Assembly: GCF_000002425.4 (NCBI RefSeq)
Contig: NC_037256.1
Location: 17,458,586-17,522,585 of the forward strand
Reading direction: 5' to 3'
Source: Physcomitrium patens
Taxonomy: Eukaryota > Streptophyta > Bryopsida > Funariales > Funariaceae
DNA: 64,000 nucleotides
How positions within the stretch are numbered: position 1 is the first letter of the stretch; each line of letters opens with the position of its first letter. Shown piece after piece: positions 12,625 through 24,043 of the stretch. The position numbers and the translations under genes are program-made. The notes below the pieces were generated by a model. The model did not search any database, was not told the origin of the DNA, and saw only the letters and a program-made list of their open reading frames with translations.

Positions 12625-13957
12625 TGTCGTATGGCATGATTTATTATCTGGGAATACATTCGATATCTAGCTGTAGAGAATTTAGCTTAAACCTTTATAT
12701 GAATCTTGTGTTAGCCTTCCTAAACTCCTTTATTTTGCATAAAACTCAAAATATAACAAAATCCCTTCAAAACATGTTCTTCTCGCGAAGGATTTTCTTA
12801 TTTTGAACTTTAGAAAATCATAACTCTTGATCTAACCGTTCAATTTGTTTCAAATTTACAAGATAGGTAGAATTCACACTTAACTTTTATTACAAAAAAA
12901 AATCCACTGCAAATTCACTCTCAATCTTCTAGCATCTAAGAAACCCTAGCAGATACTCTAAACCCTAATTTACAAGTACCTGAACACTATTTTCTTAATA
13001 TCTCAAGAACCCAATATTCAAATGTCATAAAACTTATGCACAAAATTTACTAACATGAAATTTCATATTTTCTGAAATTTTGAGCTAAAATCTTGTTAAA
13101 TTTCTCAAGTTATAACTCAAGAGACAACCACTAGCAAATCGGGTTACTTACTACTCTTAGATTGCATGCACTGAGTTCAAAATCCATTAACTCCTTCACT
13201 TTAACTTAGAATCCAATAAGAAATGTGTGAAAAGTGTAGCCGCAAAAGTGTTGTCTCCAATCGCAGTTGCTGATCCTCAATTGTTATCTGTACGCGTGCA
13301 TTATGCCAAAAAGAGTGACAATAGCTTTCAAATCAAAACCTTAATGTTGAGCGCTTCTATCTCCTTCATATAAATTCCAAACCATATAAAACTTGTACCA
13401 AAACCATAGCCAAAAACCTAAACCTTCTGACTTTAGCCTTTAAAACTCAAATGGCTCCAAAAAACTAACTCTAATCTCCATCTGGCCTCGGGCAGCCTCC
13501 TCAAAGTCCATTGGTCATGATTTTTGACCAATAGGAATGGAGATTTTCATCATTCATCTCCATTCATCTATATTAGTGTCCTAATTACTCCCTTTGCTAC
13601 CAAAATCCTTCTTCAATCTTTTTTTTTTAAATATTTTCATAATTTATACTCTAAATACCAAATAAAAGAACCAAAAGAAGTATTCAAAGGTCACTAATGT
13701 CTAACAAAGGTGACTCTAAATATTTAGAAGTTACTATCAACCAAAACCAATTTTAAAAGCCACTATCAAAAGAAAATTAAAGTTATACAAATTCTATAGT
13801 AATCTTTTTAAACAACCTCTTCTCAAGGTCATAATCAAATTATATTCTACAACCAATTAAAATCTACTAACATGGCTTTCACCATGTTACTCAGTAAATT
13901 ATATATTAAATACATAATTATATTATTTTTATATAATAGCCAAACCGCAACACGACA
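12625..13957. mobile_element. Solo LTR of family E (copy 1) inside the copia reverse transcriptase
   Basis: The insert starts TGTCGTATGG and ends CAACACGACA. It is flanked by ccgt (12621-12624) and ccat (13958-13961), a 4-bp duplication with one change. Removing it restores the copia reading across the junction. By eye it shares blocks with 18418-19698 and 48823-50096, for example GGCAGCCTCCT followed by CCATTGG. It carries no protein-coding frame. Strand is left open, because the ends are palindromic and no internal part is known. Confidence 0.85.
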
Positions 13958-13961
13958 CCAT

Positions 13962-15207
13962 GGCCAAATTCACCACCATTAAAACCATTGTGGCAATTGG
14001 AGCAGCAATAGACTTGGAAATACACCAAATGGATGTGAAGACGGCTTTTTTGAATGGAGAATTAGAAGAAGACATCTACATGGATCAACTCCAAAGATTT
14101 GTTAAAGAAGGCAAACAACACCTTGTGTGTAAGTTGAAGAAATCTTTGTATGGGCTCAAGCAATCATTAAGGGCATGGTACCAACGTATCGACACCTTCT
14201 TTGTGAATGAGGGATTTGTAAGGAGTGAAGATGATCATTCCATGTATGTAATACAATCAAAAGCCTTCTTGTTGATTGTTATTCTTTATGTTGATAATTT
14301 GATCATCTTGACCAATACTTTGAAAAAGATGGATTGGTTGAAGGCAAAGTTAGCAAAAGAATTTGAAATAAGTGATTTGAGAGAGCTCCACTATTGCTTA
14401 GGAGTGGAGTTTGTGAGAAATCGAGCTAAGAAGATCATTACATTGAGACAAAAGAAGTACATTGAAGAAGTATTGAAATGGTTCAACATGGAAGAGTGCA
14501 AGTCCATTGAAACACCTTTGGAGGCAAATTTGAAGTTGATGAAGCTCATGGATGAGGAATTTGCTAAAATTGCAGAAGAAATGAAATATGTTCCATACAA
14601 AGCAGTAGTAGGCTCACTTGTGTATGCAATGGTTGGTACAAGGGTGGATCTTATATATCTAGTGAGTGTTGTGAGTCAACACATGTCAAAGGCTGGACCA
14701 ATTCATTGGGCAACCATTAAGAGGATCTTGAGGTACTTAAAAGGTACTTTGAACTTCAAATTGTGCCTTGGAGGTGATAGTATTACATTGCATGGATATT
14801 GTGATGCGGATTGGGCTGGAGATGTAAATGATAGAAGATTAACAATGAGATATGTATTCTTTGTTGGAATGGGAGCAATTTCATAGAATTGCAAGAGACA
14901 ACTAACAATTACAAGGTCTACAATAGAGGCAACAAGTCATGGTACAATGGAAGCAATATGACTAAGACAAGTTTTAGAAGACATTGGACTTGTGCAATTG
15001 GAAGCAGCTCCAATGAAGTGTGACAATCAAAGATGCCTTGCTTTTGCCAAGAATCTAAAGCATCATTCAAGGACAAAGCACATTGATATTCAACATCACT
15101 TCATACGGGAGAAGATTGAGATGAGAGTGATTGATATGAAGTATTGTGCAACGGAAGACATGCTTGTTGATTTACTCACAAAAGCATTGGTGAACGATAG
15201 AAATTAA
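13962..15207 (+). pseudogene. Copia reverse transcriptase and RNase H, C-terminal part
   Basis: The reading resumes with AKFTTIKT and keeps the conserved MDVKTAFLNG and KSLYGLKQ. The polymerase motif is YVDN at 14287-14298; the second Asp codon is AAT, which should abolish activity. The frame is open to a TAG at 14884 that replaces a Trp codon. RNase H motifs CDADWAGD and later TKHIDIQHHFIREK are recognisable. Coding homology ends at 15207. Confidence 0.85.
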
Positions 15208-15260
15208 AAATTGACAAAGGGATTAGGTTTACTAGCCTTTGACCAATAGCAAAACGAGAG

Positions 15261-15553
15261 TGTTAAAATAAATAGAGGATAAGTTAGAAGATAAAAGATA
15301 TTATCTTAGATAAGTTGTTAATGGTCAAAAGGCAGCAAAAAGATGAAAAAAAGTTACTAAGGTGGCGGCTAGGTTAAGATGAATCTAAGGTTTAATTAGA
15401 TAAAAGTAAGATAAATGCTAGCCTAAATGGATGTAAAATCTACCTAAAAATAAAGGGTGTTGGAAGTGATAGGCATCTCATTCAACACTTCTCTTGTGTC
15501 TAACTTTGCTGTTTTCTACTCACTTGTATCTTGCTTGTTGTGTTTCTTCAATA
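15261..15553 (+). repeat. Right LTR of the copia element
   Basis: It starts TGTTAAAATA after a purine-rich stretch (AAAACGAGAG, 15251-15260) that is the likely polypurine tract. It ends CTTCAATA, followed by the TSD aaatc. It is about 40 bp shorter than the left copy because of internal deletions. Confidence 0.85.
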
Positions 15554-16664
15554 AAATCCTAATAGTCTTTACTTAAATCCTAAATTAAATTGTAATTAAA
15601 TTCCAAATAAATCTTAAATCCTAATGAATTCCTAAATCCTAAATTAAATCTTAATCAAATTAATCAAACCTTATGATAGTTTAGAACCTCAATATCTATT
15701 AATTATACCATTGATCTTACTTAGGATTTTATAAAATTTTCAACATCTAAGTTGGAAATAATTATATAAATTTTGAAGAAGATCAGACCTAAATTTTGCT
15801 TAGGTATTGGCCAGCCTCCTACTCCAATCTAAATGTTGAACTTTTAGTGCCAATATTTCCTTTTTGAACCATTGAATTGCCATCAAAATATACTTAAATT
15901 ATAGAAAATGAAGTCTATTTTCTATATAAAAATATTTTAATTTAATCCAATTAATAAATTACTAAAGATCTTAAAAATACTCACTAACCTTCAAATTTCA
16001 ATTTCTAAGACGTTAATCCATAATAATCTCTATACACTTTGATCTAATATTTTGATTGTCCTCAAAATTTTTACATACAGTAATTACTAGAATATCAACA
16101 TACTATCCAAAATTCATATGTATACACACCACAAAATCAAGAAACTCTTAATTTTATAAATATATTTTTATTTTTCAAAATCTAATCCAACCAAAAATAC
16201 TACTAATTTTGAAAAATTCTCAAAAACTAAATATTAATTAGATTGATATAAAATCAATGCTTAAAAATTTCTTTGCAAGTTTGCTCTCAAATTTATTTTT
16301 TTGATCTACCAAAGAGCCTTAGAATTACCATAGATATGTAGTTTTGTGCCTCAAGATCTAATTTTAATCTAGATTAACAACCAATCTTCTTGAGGTATCA
16401 ATATTTGGTAATATTAAGTAATTTTTACTTGAATCTATTGATAATTCCTTTTTAAATATGTCTATATTAATTATTTATCTTATTTATTTTGATTTGATGT
16501 ATTTATGCTCTTATAAAGTAAATAGAAGCTCTTTTTCTAAAACGTAGTATTTAGACTTAATTTTTTATTACCTTCTTATTATTTATCATTTTTTTCTATC
16601 ACATCTTCTTACTATAATAATATCTATATTTTATTTTTTACTATATAATTGTATTAATATACAA
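15554..16664. other. AT-rich insert in B', right of the copia element
   Basis: This is AT-rich, with many copies of AAATCCTAA-like words in its first 130 bases, and has no usable reading frame. It ends where a reverse-transcriptase remnant of B' begins. I see no LTR pair for it. Confidence 0.45.
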
Positions 16665-17460
16665 CATTAGATGTGCATAGACTATCAAGGATTTAATAAA
16701 ATTACCATCAAGAATAGATATCTCTTATCTTCAGTTTCAAGTCTTTTTAACCAATTCAATCAAATAAAGATCTACACAAAAATAGATCTATGATGAATAT
16801 ACAACTAGATTTGTATCAAAGAGATGAATGAAAGATTACTTTTTGAATTGAGTATGGATATTTTAAATATAATATCATATCTTTTGAACTCATGAATGTA
16901 CTAGTTGCTTTTCAACATCTCATGCATAATGTTGTTTGTGAGTTTGTTAATAATTTTCTTGTTTATCATATAGACGATATTATAATTCACTCTAAGAATA
17001 TAAAAGGACATTAACTTCATGGTTGTCGTGTGCTATAAAAACTTACAAATGCAAGAGTATATGCTAAGCTAAAAAAATATATAGTCCACATTACTCAAGT
17101 TTATTTCTTATGATATATTATTTCAAATCAAGGATTAATGATGGATCTTAGGAAGGTTTAAACTATCATAGATTGGATGATCCAAAAAATTGTTAAAAAT
17201 ATGGAATATATTTTAGAATTTACCAATTATTATCGAATCTTGATAAAGAATTTTTTTCAAGTTGCAACTCTTCTTATATGCTTGATATGTAAAGACAAAC
17301 TTGAGTTGAGAAAAGAAGTTGAAATATCTTTTGAAGTCTTAAAGATAGCATTTATTTTTGCATCAAATTTTGGATTGTATTGATTTTTCTAAGGTATTTT
17401 TTATGGAAACAAATACATCAGACTTTGCTATGGATATTGTCTTATCACAAGTAGAAGTAT
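16665..17460 (+). pseudogene. Chromovirus B' reverse transcriptase-RNase H remnant
   Basis: The DNA follows element B from the RT palm (CIDYQGFNKITIKN near the start) through a decayed YxDD region (YHIDDI) to the start of RNase H (SKVFFMETNTSDF near 17390). Stops are frequent. The remnant stops exactly where the left LTR of B begins, so B inserted into the RNase H part of this older copy. Confidence 0.75.
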
Positions 17461-18010
17461 TATCACAGACATATATATTTATCTCAATAGTTATTTATAT
17501 GATTAAGTAGAAGTAGGTAAATATAGAATAATTTCATAAAGTCTTCTAGAAGAGCTTCCTAGAAGCTTCATAAATATAGTTTTGACTTTAGATGTATTTG
17601 TAGATTAGAAACTTGGCCAAAAAACTAACCACGTATTGGTAGCTTGTGGAACAAGTTATCTCCATATAATAGCTTGTAGAACAAGCCAACTACGTGGTAC
17701 ATACATAAATAACTTGCCTTGTAAGATAAGACATGTGGCTAGCAAAGTCAACACATGTTGGAGGTCCTATAAGACATTGCCGCGTAGCTCTAAGTTAGAT
17801 AGTATATATGGAGGCAAGAGTGAAGCCATCTTCACTATTGTCAATGCCTTTCTAGTCTTAATCTTATTTCAAGACTTTTTAGTCTTTCTTGTTTTTGGCA
17901 ATAGCCATTGTAGTTAATATTAGATCACCTTTTGAGTGACTTTCTAGTTCTCTTTAGTAATAGAAAAGTGTATTGAGGATTCTCTTTCTTCGAGATTCAT
18001 GTTCTTAATA
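17461..18010 (+). repeat. Left LTR of chromovirus B
   Basis: It starts TATCACAGAC (TG changed to TA) and ends TTCTTAATA. Broken heat-shock-type units (TTCTAGAA, then GAAGCTTC) lie near 17551-17575. A TATATAT box lies near 17803, and the predicted transcript start is ACTATTGTCAA at 17834-17844. Confidence 0.85.
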
Positions 18011-18012
18011 GT

Positions 18013-18023
18013 TTGATAAGAGT
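18013..18023 (+). promoter_or_regulatory. Probable self-priming primer-binding site of B
   Basis: TTGATAAGAGT lies two bases after the LTR. It pairs with the predicted first 11 bases of the element's RNA, ACTCTTGTCAA in the right LTR (61116-61126), with 10 Watson-Crick pairs and one G-U pair. No TGG-type tRNA complement is present. This is the arrangement known from Tf1 and sushi elements. Confidence 0.65.
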
Positions 18024-18225
18024 GCAAACATATTGTTTCTGTCTTGTTTTAGGAGTGAGTAGATTACCTCACTTCTATTGTTGTATTTTGAAGGTTGCGA
18101 ACTACTCAGTTTTAAACAAAAAATCATGTTTTTTAATACTAATCTTTTTCTTAAAGAGAGTAGATTATCCTTCTTTGTGGAATTTATTTTTAGAGGTTGT
18201 TGATTATCCTCCTCTAATTTAACTT

Positions 18226-18417
18226 TTGAATTCATTTGAATTGTCTATAGAAGGAAAGATTATGGATGCTACTCTCAAGGGAAGTAAGAATAGATTTGCA
18301 ACTATGACAGATCTTTATGAACTTGTTAATATTCTAAGAGTGGAAATCTCACGTATTTCTGATGTGAATCATAGAAGTACTATGCCTATGCCTATGGAAG
18401 AAGTTTAGAGTCTGCAA
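18226..18417 (+). pseudogene. Chromovirus B gag, N-terminal part
   Basis: An open frame from ATG 18226 runs 60 codons to a stop at 18406. Position and helical character fit the start of gag, like the N-terminal gag of element C. It is cut by a solo LTR at 18418. No motif identifies it alone; the call rests on position between primer site and gag core. Confidence 0.5.
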
Positions 18418-19492
18418 TGTTGGGGTAGAGAGAATTTGCGTCAAAAAAATGTTGGGCTTCTGGATATCACTAATCATTCAATCAAGCTTCAAAATAAAAG
18501 AAGTCCTAATTTTATATATAAATTTTCTCTTTTTGAGCAATTACACCAAATACACAAGCCTCAAGTAACCAACAACACCCAAAATATGATAAAATCCTCT
18601 AAAACGTTGTATATCCTTGTGTGGAAATTTTCTTGAACTTCAACAGCTCCTATCTTCTAATCCGACTATTCAAAAAAAAGTCAAATTTTACATGAGATAC
18701 TGATGTATTCTTATTAACTTGTACAACAAATTTCAACTACAAATCCATTGTGGATCTTGAGATATCTTGAAAATCCTAACAATCGCTTCAAACCCTTATT
18801 ATTATATACCTGCGTGCAATTTTCTTTATATTTCACAAAATATAAGCTCAAATGCCACGAAATTTATATATATATAGCTTTTTAACACAAAATTTTATAT
18901 TTTCTAAAAATTTTGAGCCAAAAATTCGTTTGAAAACTCAAGTTATGGCTCCAACCATTACTATAAATAAAACCGCTCACTTACTGCCTTTGATTTAGAA
19001 GTGCCGCCTTCAACTTCTTATAACTCCTTCATATAAACTCCAAAAGCAATAACTTTTTTATGAAAGATGTAGGCCTTAAAATCTCCGTTGCATTTGCATC
19101 TTCCAATCTTCAAAAGCTATTTTACAACTCCTCGTATCCTCAAAAGAGTAATAATATATCTTAAATTAACACCTTAACTTCAAACAGCTATAACTTCTTC
19201 ATCCTAACTCCAAATCCTCTAATTTTTCTATACAAATTGTACTCCAAATCTTAAACTTTATAATCTCTAAATGCTTTCTTTGAAGTCACTGAAACCCTTC
19301 TTAAGGTTGCGAGCAGCCTCCTGAAAGCCCATTAGGCATGGTATTCAAACAATAAGGATGAAGTTTCCCATTCCTTACCTTCATCCGACCATGCCTTGCT
19401 TTCATCCCTCCCAATTAGCCTCCTACTAGTTTAGATTTTCTTCCTTCCTTAGGCTTCCACCTTCTCCCAAGGCTTCATACTAAATATTTAGG

Positions 19493-19541
<49 letters not shown>

Positions 19542-19698
19542 AATGCCAAAATCAAAATAAGTAAAGAAACAAAGTAAATTTTTTTATACCAACTCCTTTT
19601 ACTTTAATCTAGTAATCACTCTAACACATATCTAGATTTATTAATATATACTATATTTTAATTAATTTTTACATATTATAAGCATTTACAGTACGACA
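18418..19698. mobile_element. Solo LTR of family E (copy 2) inside B gag
   Basis: It starts TGTTGGGGTAGAGAG and ends TACGACA. It is collinear with 48823-50096 over its whole length and in the same orientation. It contains a TA microsatellite (about 19494-19539). I see no clear target-site duplication (gcaa on the left, tcga on the right), unlike copies 1 and 3. Confidence 0.75.
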
Positions 19699-20580
19699 TC
19701 GATAAATAGTTGTGTAGTTGAAAGAAGCAAGTAGATCAACGTCACAACCAAATCCAGGGAGTTTTGCTTCTACAAGTATGATAGGGACAAGGATTAGTAT
19801 GCTTGAGAAGTTTGATGGAACAAGATCAAAATTTCAAATATTTTTGCAAAAAGTCAAGTTCTATCTAAAGTTCTACCCTTTCCAATATTTTGATGGATTT
19901 ATCCAAGACGGATTCATAGGCACACTAGTATCAGGAAGTACTTTCTCTTGATTTGTACCTTTAATAAAAAAAGATTCATGACTCCTTTATGATTTGAATT
20001 CATTTCTAGAAGTGTTTATGACCACATTTGGACAAAGTGATTGAGAACGAGTAGTAGAAATCAAGCTTTTATCCTTACGATAAGGATCACGATCAGCCAC
20101 TACATATACTGCCAAATTTCAAAATCTTGCTTGCAACGTGGACTAGAACGACAAAGCTTTTATCAATCAATTTTGATATGGATTGAAGGATAGCATCAAA
20201 GATTTATGATTAATAATACCAAAAATAGAATATTTAGAATAATTTATTACTCAAGCCATTATATGCGATAATTATTTATTTGAAAGGCATGAAGAACAAA
20301 GATTTGATTGGAGAAGAACAATTCAAGTAATGGTGGCAATTCCCAAGTTTTCTAAAATATATTTGTGAAAGCCGAAACCAATACAAATTGCTATGATATG
20401 TTTTAAACCTCTCACAAAGTAGGAAAAGACTCGATGTTACTAAAAGGGGTTGTGTTTATATTATAGAAAAGCTAAGCACACTGCTCAATATTATCCAAAG
20501 AAGCAACACAATTATAAAAAGAGGAGCACAATTACCAAAGAAGATAATATGTCGAAAAATAAGTTTTTTTAGTTACAATA
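19699..20580 (+). pseudogene. Chromovirus B gag core and decayed zinc knuckle
   Basis: The gag core shows LEKFDGTRSKF near 19802, matching DKFDGTRSKF in the gag of element C. Several stops follow. The nucleocapsid region near 20440-20510 is decayed. The end of gag overlaps the start of the protease frame. Confidence 0.75.
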
Positions 20581-20586
20581 GGGATC

Positions 20587-23228
20587 GTGCGGCTAAAATC
20601 ATGTGTAATACCTAATAACAGTCCTATCATCTCCTTAGTTCCTTCACCTTGTTTTATAATAGAAGTATATTTAGAATCTAATAATCACAAAGTCTTTGCC
20701 TTGTTAGATTCAGGAGCCTCAACATATTTTATAGACAAAGATTTTGCCAAAAATAAAAAAATATCTTTAGTAAAGAAAGTTAAATCCGTACATGTAGAAG
20801 TCATAAATGGTTGTTTGTTATCTTTTGGAAATGTTATTTATAAAACTATTCCTTCAGATATAGCAATTAAAGATCATAACAACGTAGTAGTATTTAATGT
20901 AATAAAATCTCCTTCTAATCTTGTTATTTTAGGATTATCATGGCTAAAAAAATATAATCCTCAAATAGATTGGATTTCTCGTAATCTTAATTTTTCTGAT
21001 AGTATAATCCAAGATTGCATTAGCAAAGTAGAAGTATGTAAGTCCAGTACATCCAAACCTTTACTAGTAGGTGCAAAACCTTTCATGCATGCTACAAAAG
21101 AAGGATCATTTTTTGCTATATATGCTACACCCATTTCTAATGATAAAACAACGTCAAGTAGTATTCCAAAGCAATATCAAGAATTCGAAGATGTTTTTGA
21201 AAAGAAGAATGCAGATATTCTCCCCGAGCATCGTCCTTATGATTGCTCAATTGATCTATAAGAAAGAGCTCAATCACCATTTGGACCAATCTATAGCTTA
21301 TTGCAGAATGACTTGACTGCATTAAAGGAATACATTGATGAGGATTTGGCAAAGAACTTTATATGCCATTCTAAATCTCTAGCCAAGGCTCCTATCTTAT
21401 TTGTGAAGAAGAAAGACGGATCTCTACGAATGTGTGTGGATTATCAAGGACTCAACAAGATCACCATCAAAAATAGGTATCCTTTACCTTTGATTTCAGG
21501 ACTTCTTGACCAACTCAATCAAGCAAAGATCTATACCAAAATAGACCTATGAGGAGCATACAACTTAATTGCTATCAAAAAAGGGAATGAATGAAAGACT
21601 CTTTTCAAACTAGGTATGGATATTTTGAATATAATATCATGCCTTTTTGATTCACAAATACATCGGCCGCTTTTCATCATCTTATGAATGATATTTTTAA
21701 TGAGTTTTTAGATGATTTTATTGTTTGCTATTTAGACGACATTTTAATCTACTTTAAGTACACAGAAGAATATGAGCTTCATGTTTGTCGCATGTTGCAG
21801 AAACTTAGAGATGCAGAATTATATGCCAAGTTGAAAAAGTGTGTATTCCACACTATTCAAGTTGACTTTTTAGGATACATCATTTCCAACAAAGGCCTTA
21901 TGATGGATTCCAACAAGGTTCAAATTATCATAGATTGGAAAATTCTAAAAACAGTATGAGATGTGCAGTATTTTTTGGGCTTTGTTAATTACTATCGAAT
22001 CTTCATCAAGAATTTTTTTCAAGTTGTAGCTCCACTTACATGTTTGACTTGTAAAAAAAAACTTGAGTGGAATAAAGAAGCAAAAGCATCATTTGATGCT
22101 TTAAAGAAAGAATTTCTTTTTGCACCAATCTTATATTATATTGACTTCTCTAAGGCATTTTTCATGGAAATAGATGTGTCAGATTTTGCTGTAAGTGTTG
22201 TATTGTCACAAATGGGATTAGATGACAAAATCCATCTAATAGATTTCTATTTAAAGAAATTTTTAGCAATCAAGATTAATTATGAGATCCATGACAAAAA
22301 GCTCTTTGCAATCGTGGATTCATTTCAAGAATGGCATCATTATCTAGAAGGTACCTCAAATCCAATTACTGTGTATATAGACCATAAGAACCTTGAGTAC
22401 TTCATGTGAGTACGTGTCTTGAATATTTTTCAAGCCCGTTGGAGCATGTCTTTATCTAGATTCAATTTCAAGATTATTTATCGACCCAAAAAACAACAAG
22501 GTCTATTGGAAGCTCTTTTTAGACATTCTTATTTTGTACCAAAAGAAGGAGATGCATCTTTTGATCAACAAAGATCAATTCTCTTGAAGCTCGAGCATTT
22601 TTATCTTTGAGCTATAAAATCAATATTGATTGTTGATTCAATATTGACTGTTGATTCAACATTTGTAAAGCAAATTCAATCAAGCATGTCCTTTGATTCT
22701 CTTGTTCAGGATATCAAAGATACTTCCTTTAAGTCTCATGAGAATTCTAAGTTTGAATTCAAGAATAATCTATTATATTTTGAAGGACACCTATATGTTC
22801 CAAAAGATGAAACTCAATTACGTGTTCTTCAAGCTCGTCATGACTTTCCAACAGTAGGACATTTTGGATACAATAAAACTTTGGAACTAATATCCAAGGA
22901 TTTTTGGTGGCCGCAAATATGGAAGACAGTTAAAGATTTTGTACAATCTTTTGATGTTTGCTCAAGATCAAAAGTTCCTTGTTATTGACCTTACGGACTT
23001 CTTCAGCCATTATCCATTCAAGAACAACCATGATCTTCTGTTTCTATGGATTTCATTATGGATCTTTCAATCTCAGATTCTTATGACTCTATATTTGTGA
23101 TAGTAGATCGTTTTACTAAGATGGCACATTTTGTACCATGTACAATATCTATCATAAGTGAAGAAACAGCTAAGCTTTTCATTGAAAATATCTATCGCTA
23201 TCAAGGATTTCCAAAGGATATTATATTA
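20587..23228 (+). pseudogene. Chromovirus B protease-RT-RNase H-integrase, first part
   Basis: Protease carries LLDSGASTYFID. RT has [18 protein letters not shown] and the catalytic YLDDILIY near 21730. RNase H shows FFMEIDVSDF near 22160 and YIDHKNLEYFM near 22375. The integrase zinc finger is HDFPTVGHFG followed by FDVCSR, where one Cys of the CxxC pair has become Phe. The first catalytic Asp lies in SMDFIMD near 23042. The second is not reached, because the A tandem cuts the gene at 23234. Stops occur near 21259, 21550, 21957, 22407 and 22986, several at codons where element C has a sense codon. Confidence 0.85.
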
Positions 23229-23233
23229 CATAT

Positions 23234-23996
23234 TGTAGAATAGATATTAATTCATTTTTGAAAGATATTGGTAAAATATATTAATAGTCCATATAATAGG
23301 AAATTCAAGAGGATGGATGAGTGATTTAATTCTTAAAAGCGGTTAATTACAGAATTACGATTAGAATCTAGAGAATTAGGGGAAAATATATAGGAGTTGT
23401 AGAAGTTAATTAAGATGCCATCGCTGTGATAGTGTGAGCCGAGGTAAGCTTTGTACTACATCTTTTTTTTTATTTGTTATTTTCTTTGAATAAGAGGATT
23501 GAGAGTTTCTAAATATTGTGAAGTGAATTATGGAATGGAAATGTGATTGGTATTATTTGAGAAGAAAAAAGATTGAATGCTAAAATCTGATTATAATTCA
23601 GTAGAGAGAATGAGTCTATGTTTGTATGAAACATCGTAATGTGAATGGCAGTTCTATGTGAAGAATTCTAGTGATTGGAATGAGGATAATTGTGTGCTGA
23701 AAGCTGTGAGGGCGTAGTATTACAATTAGAGATTATGAAGGTGAATATATTGGTGGAAATAGCAATTATTGGTATGACTGAATTGCTATAAGGAAGAGAC
23801 TGATAAGATGAAGGAGGAGATTATAGTTTCCTTGTGTGTTCAGATATTGGAAATAGAGACAATACATTCAAGAGGTAATTGATTGTGTGACCCTAACGTG
23901 AACGCTTAAGCAACTAGTCATTCCTCGTGTTTGAATCCCCTTATACGAGTTTATTCTCATTAGATTAATTTGGAATAAATAAAACGAGTAATCTCA
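23234..23996 (+). repeat. LTR1 of the A tandem
   Basis: It runs from TGTAGAATA to GTAATCTCA. It is similar along its whole length to LTR2. Near its end it has a tRNA-like stretch (GTGTTTGAATCCCC, about 23922-23935). Confidence 0.85.
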
Positions 23997-23999
23997 TTT

Positions 24000-24017
24000 T
24001 GGCGCCACTGTCGGGGA
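24000..24017 (+). promoter_or_regulatory. Primer-binding site of A body 1 (tRNA-Asp type)
   Basis: TGGCGCCACTGTCGGGGA begins three bases after LTR1. It agrees at 15 of 18 positions with the complement of the plant tRNA-Asp 3' end as I recall it, and the second copy differs at other positions. Athila-type elements use the same tRNA. Confidence 0.75.
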
Positions 24018-24043
24018 GTGATAATAGCTTTGAGTGTTAGGAA

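Larger units (their letters stand above)
9026..15553 (+). mobile_element. Ty1/copia LTR retrotransposon, complete but inactivated
   Basis: A 335-bp left LTR and a 293-bp right LTR flank a gag-protease-integrase-RT-RNase H body in copia order. The host 5-mer aaatc stands immediately outside both ends (9021-9025 and 15554-15558), a perfect target-site duplication that fixes both borders. Stops and frameshifts break every domain. A 1.3-kb solo LTR is inserted in the reverse transcriptase. The polymerase motif reads YVDN, not the usual YVDD. Confidence 0.9.

Noticed and set aside
19494-19539. TA microsatellite as a separate element
   Set aside because: It is a simple expansion inside a solo LTR and is absent from the related copies.
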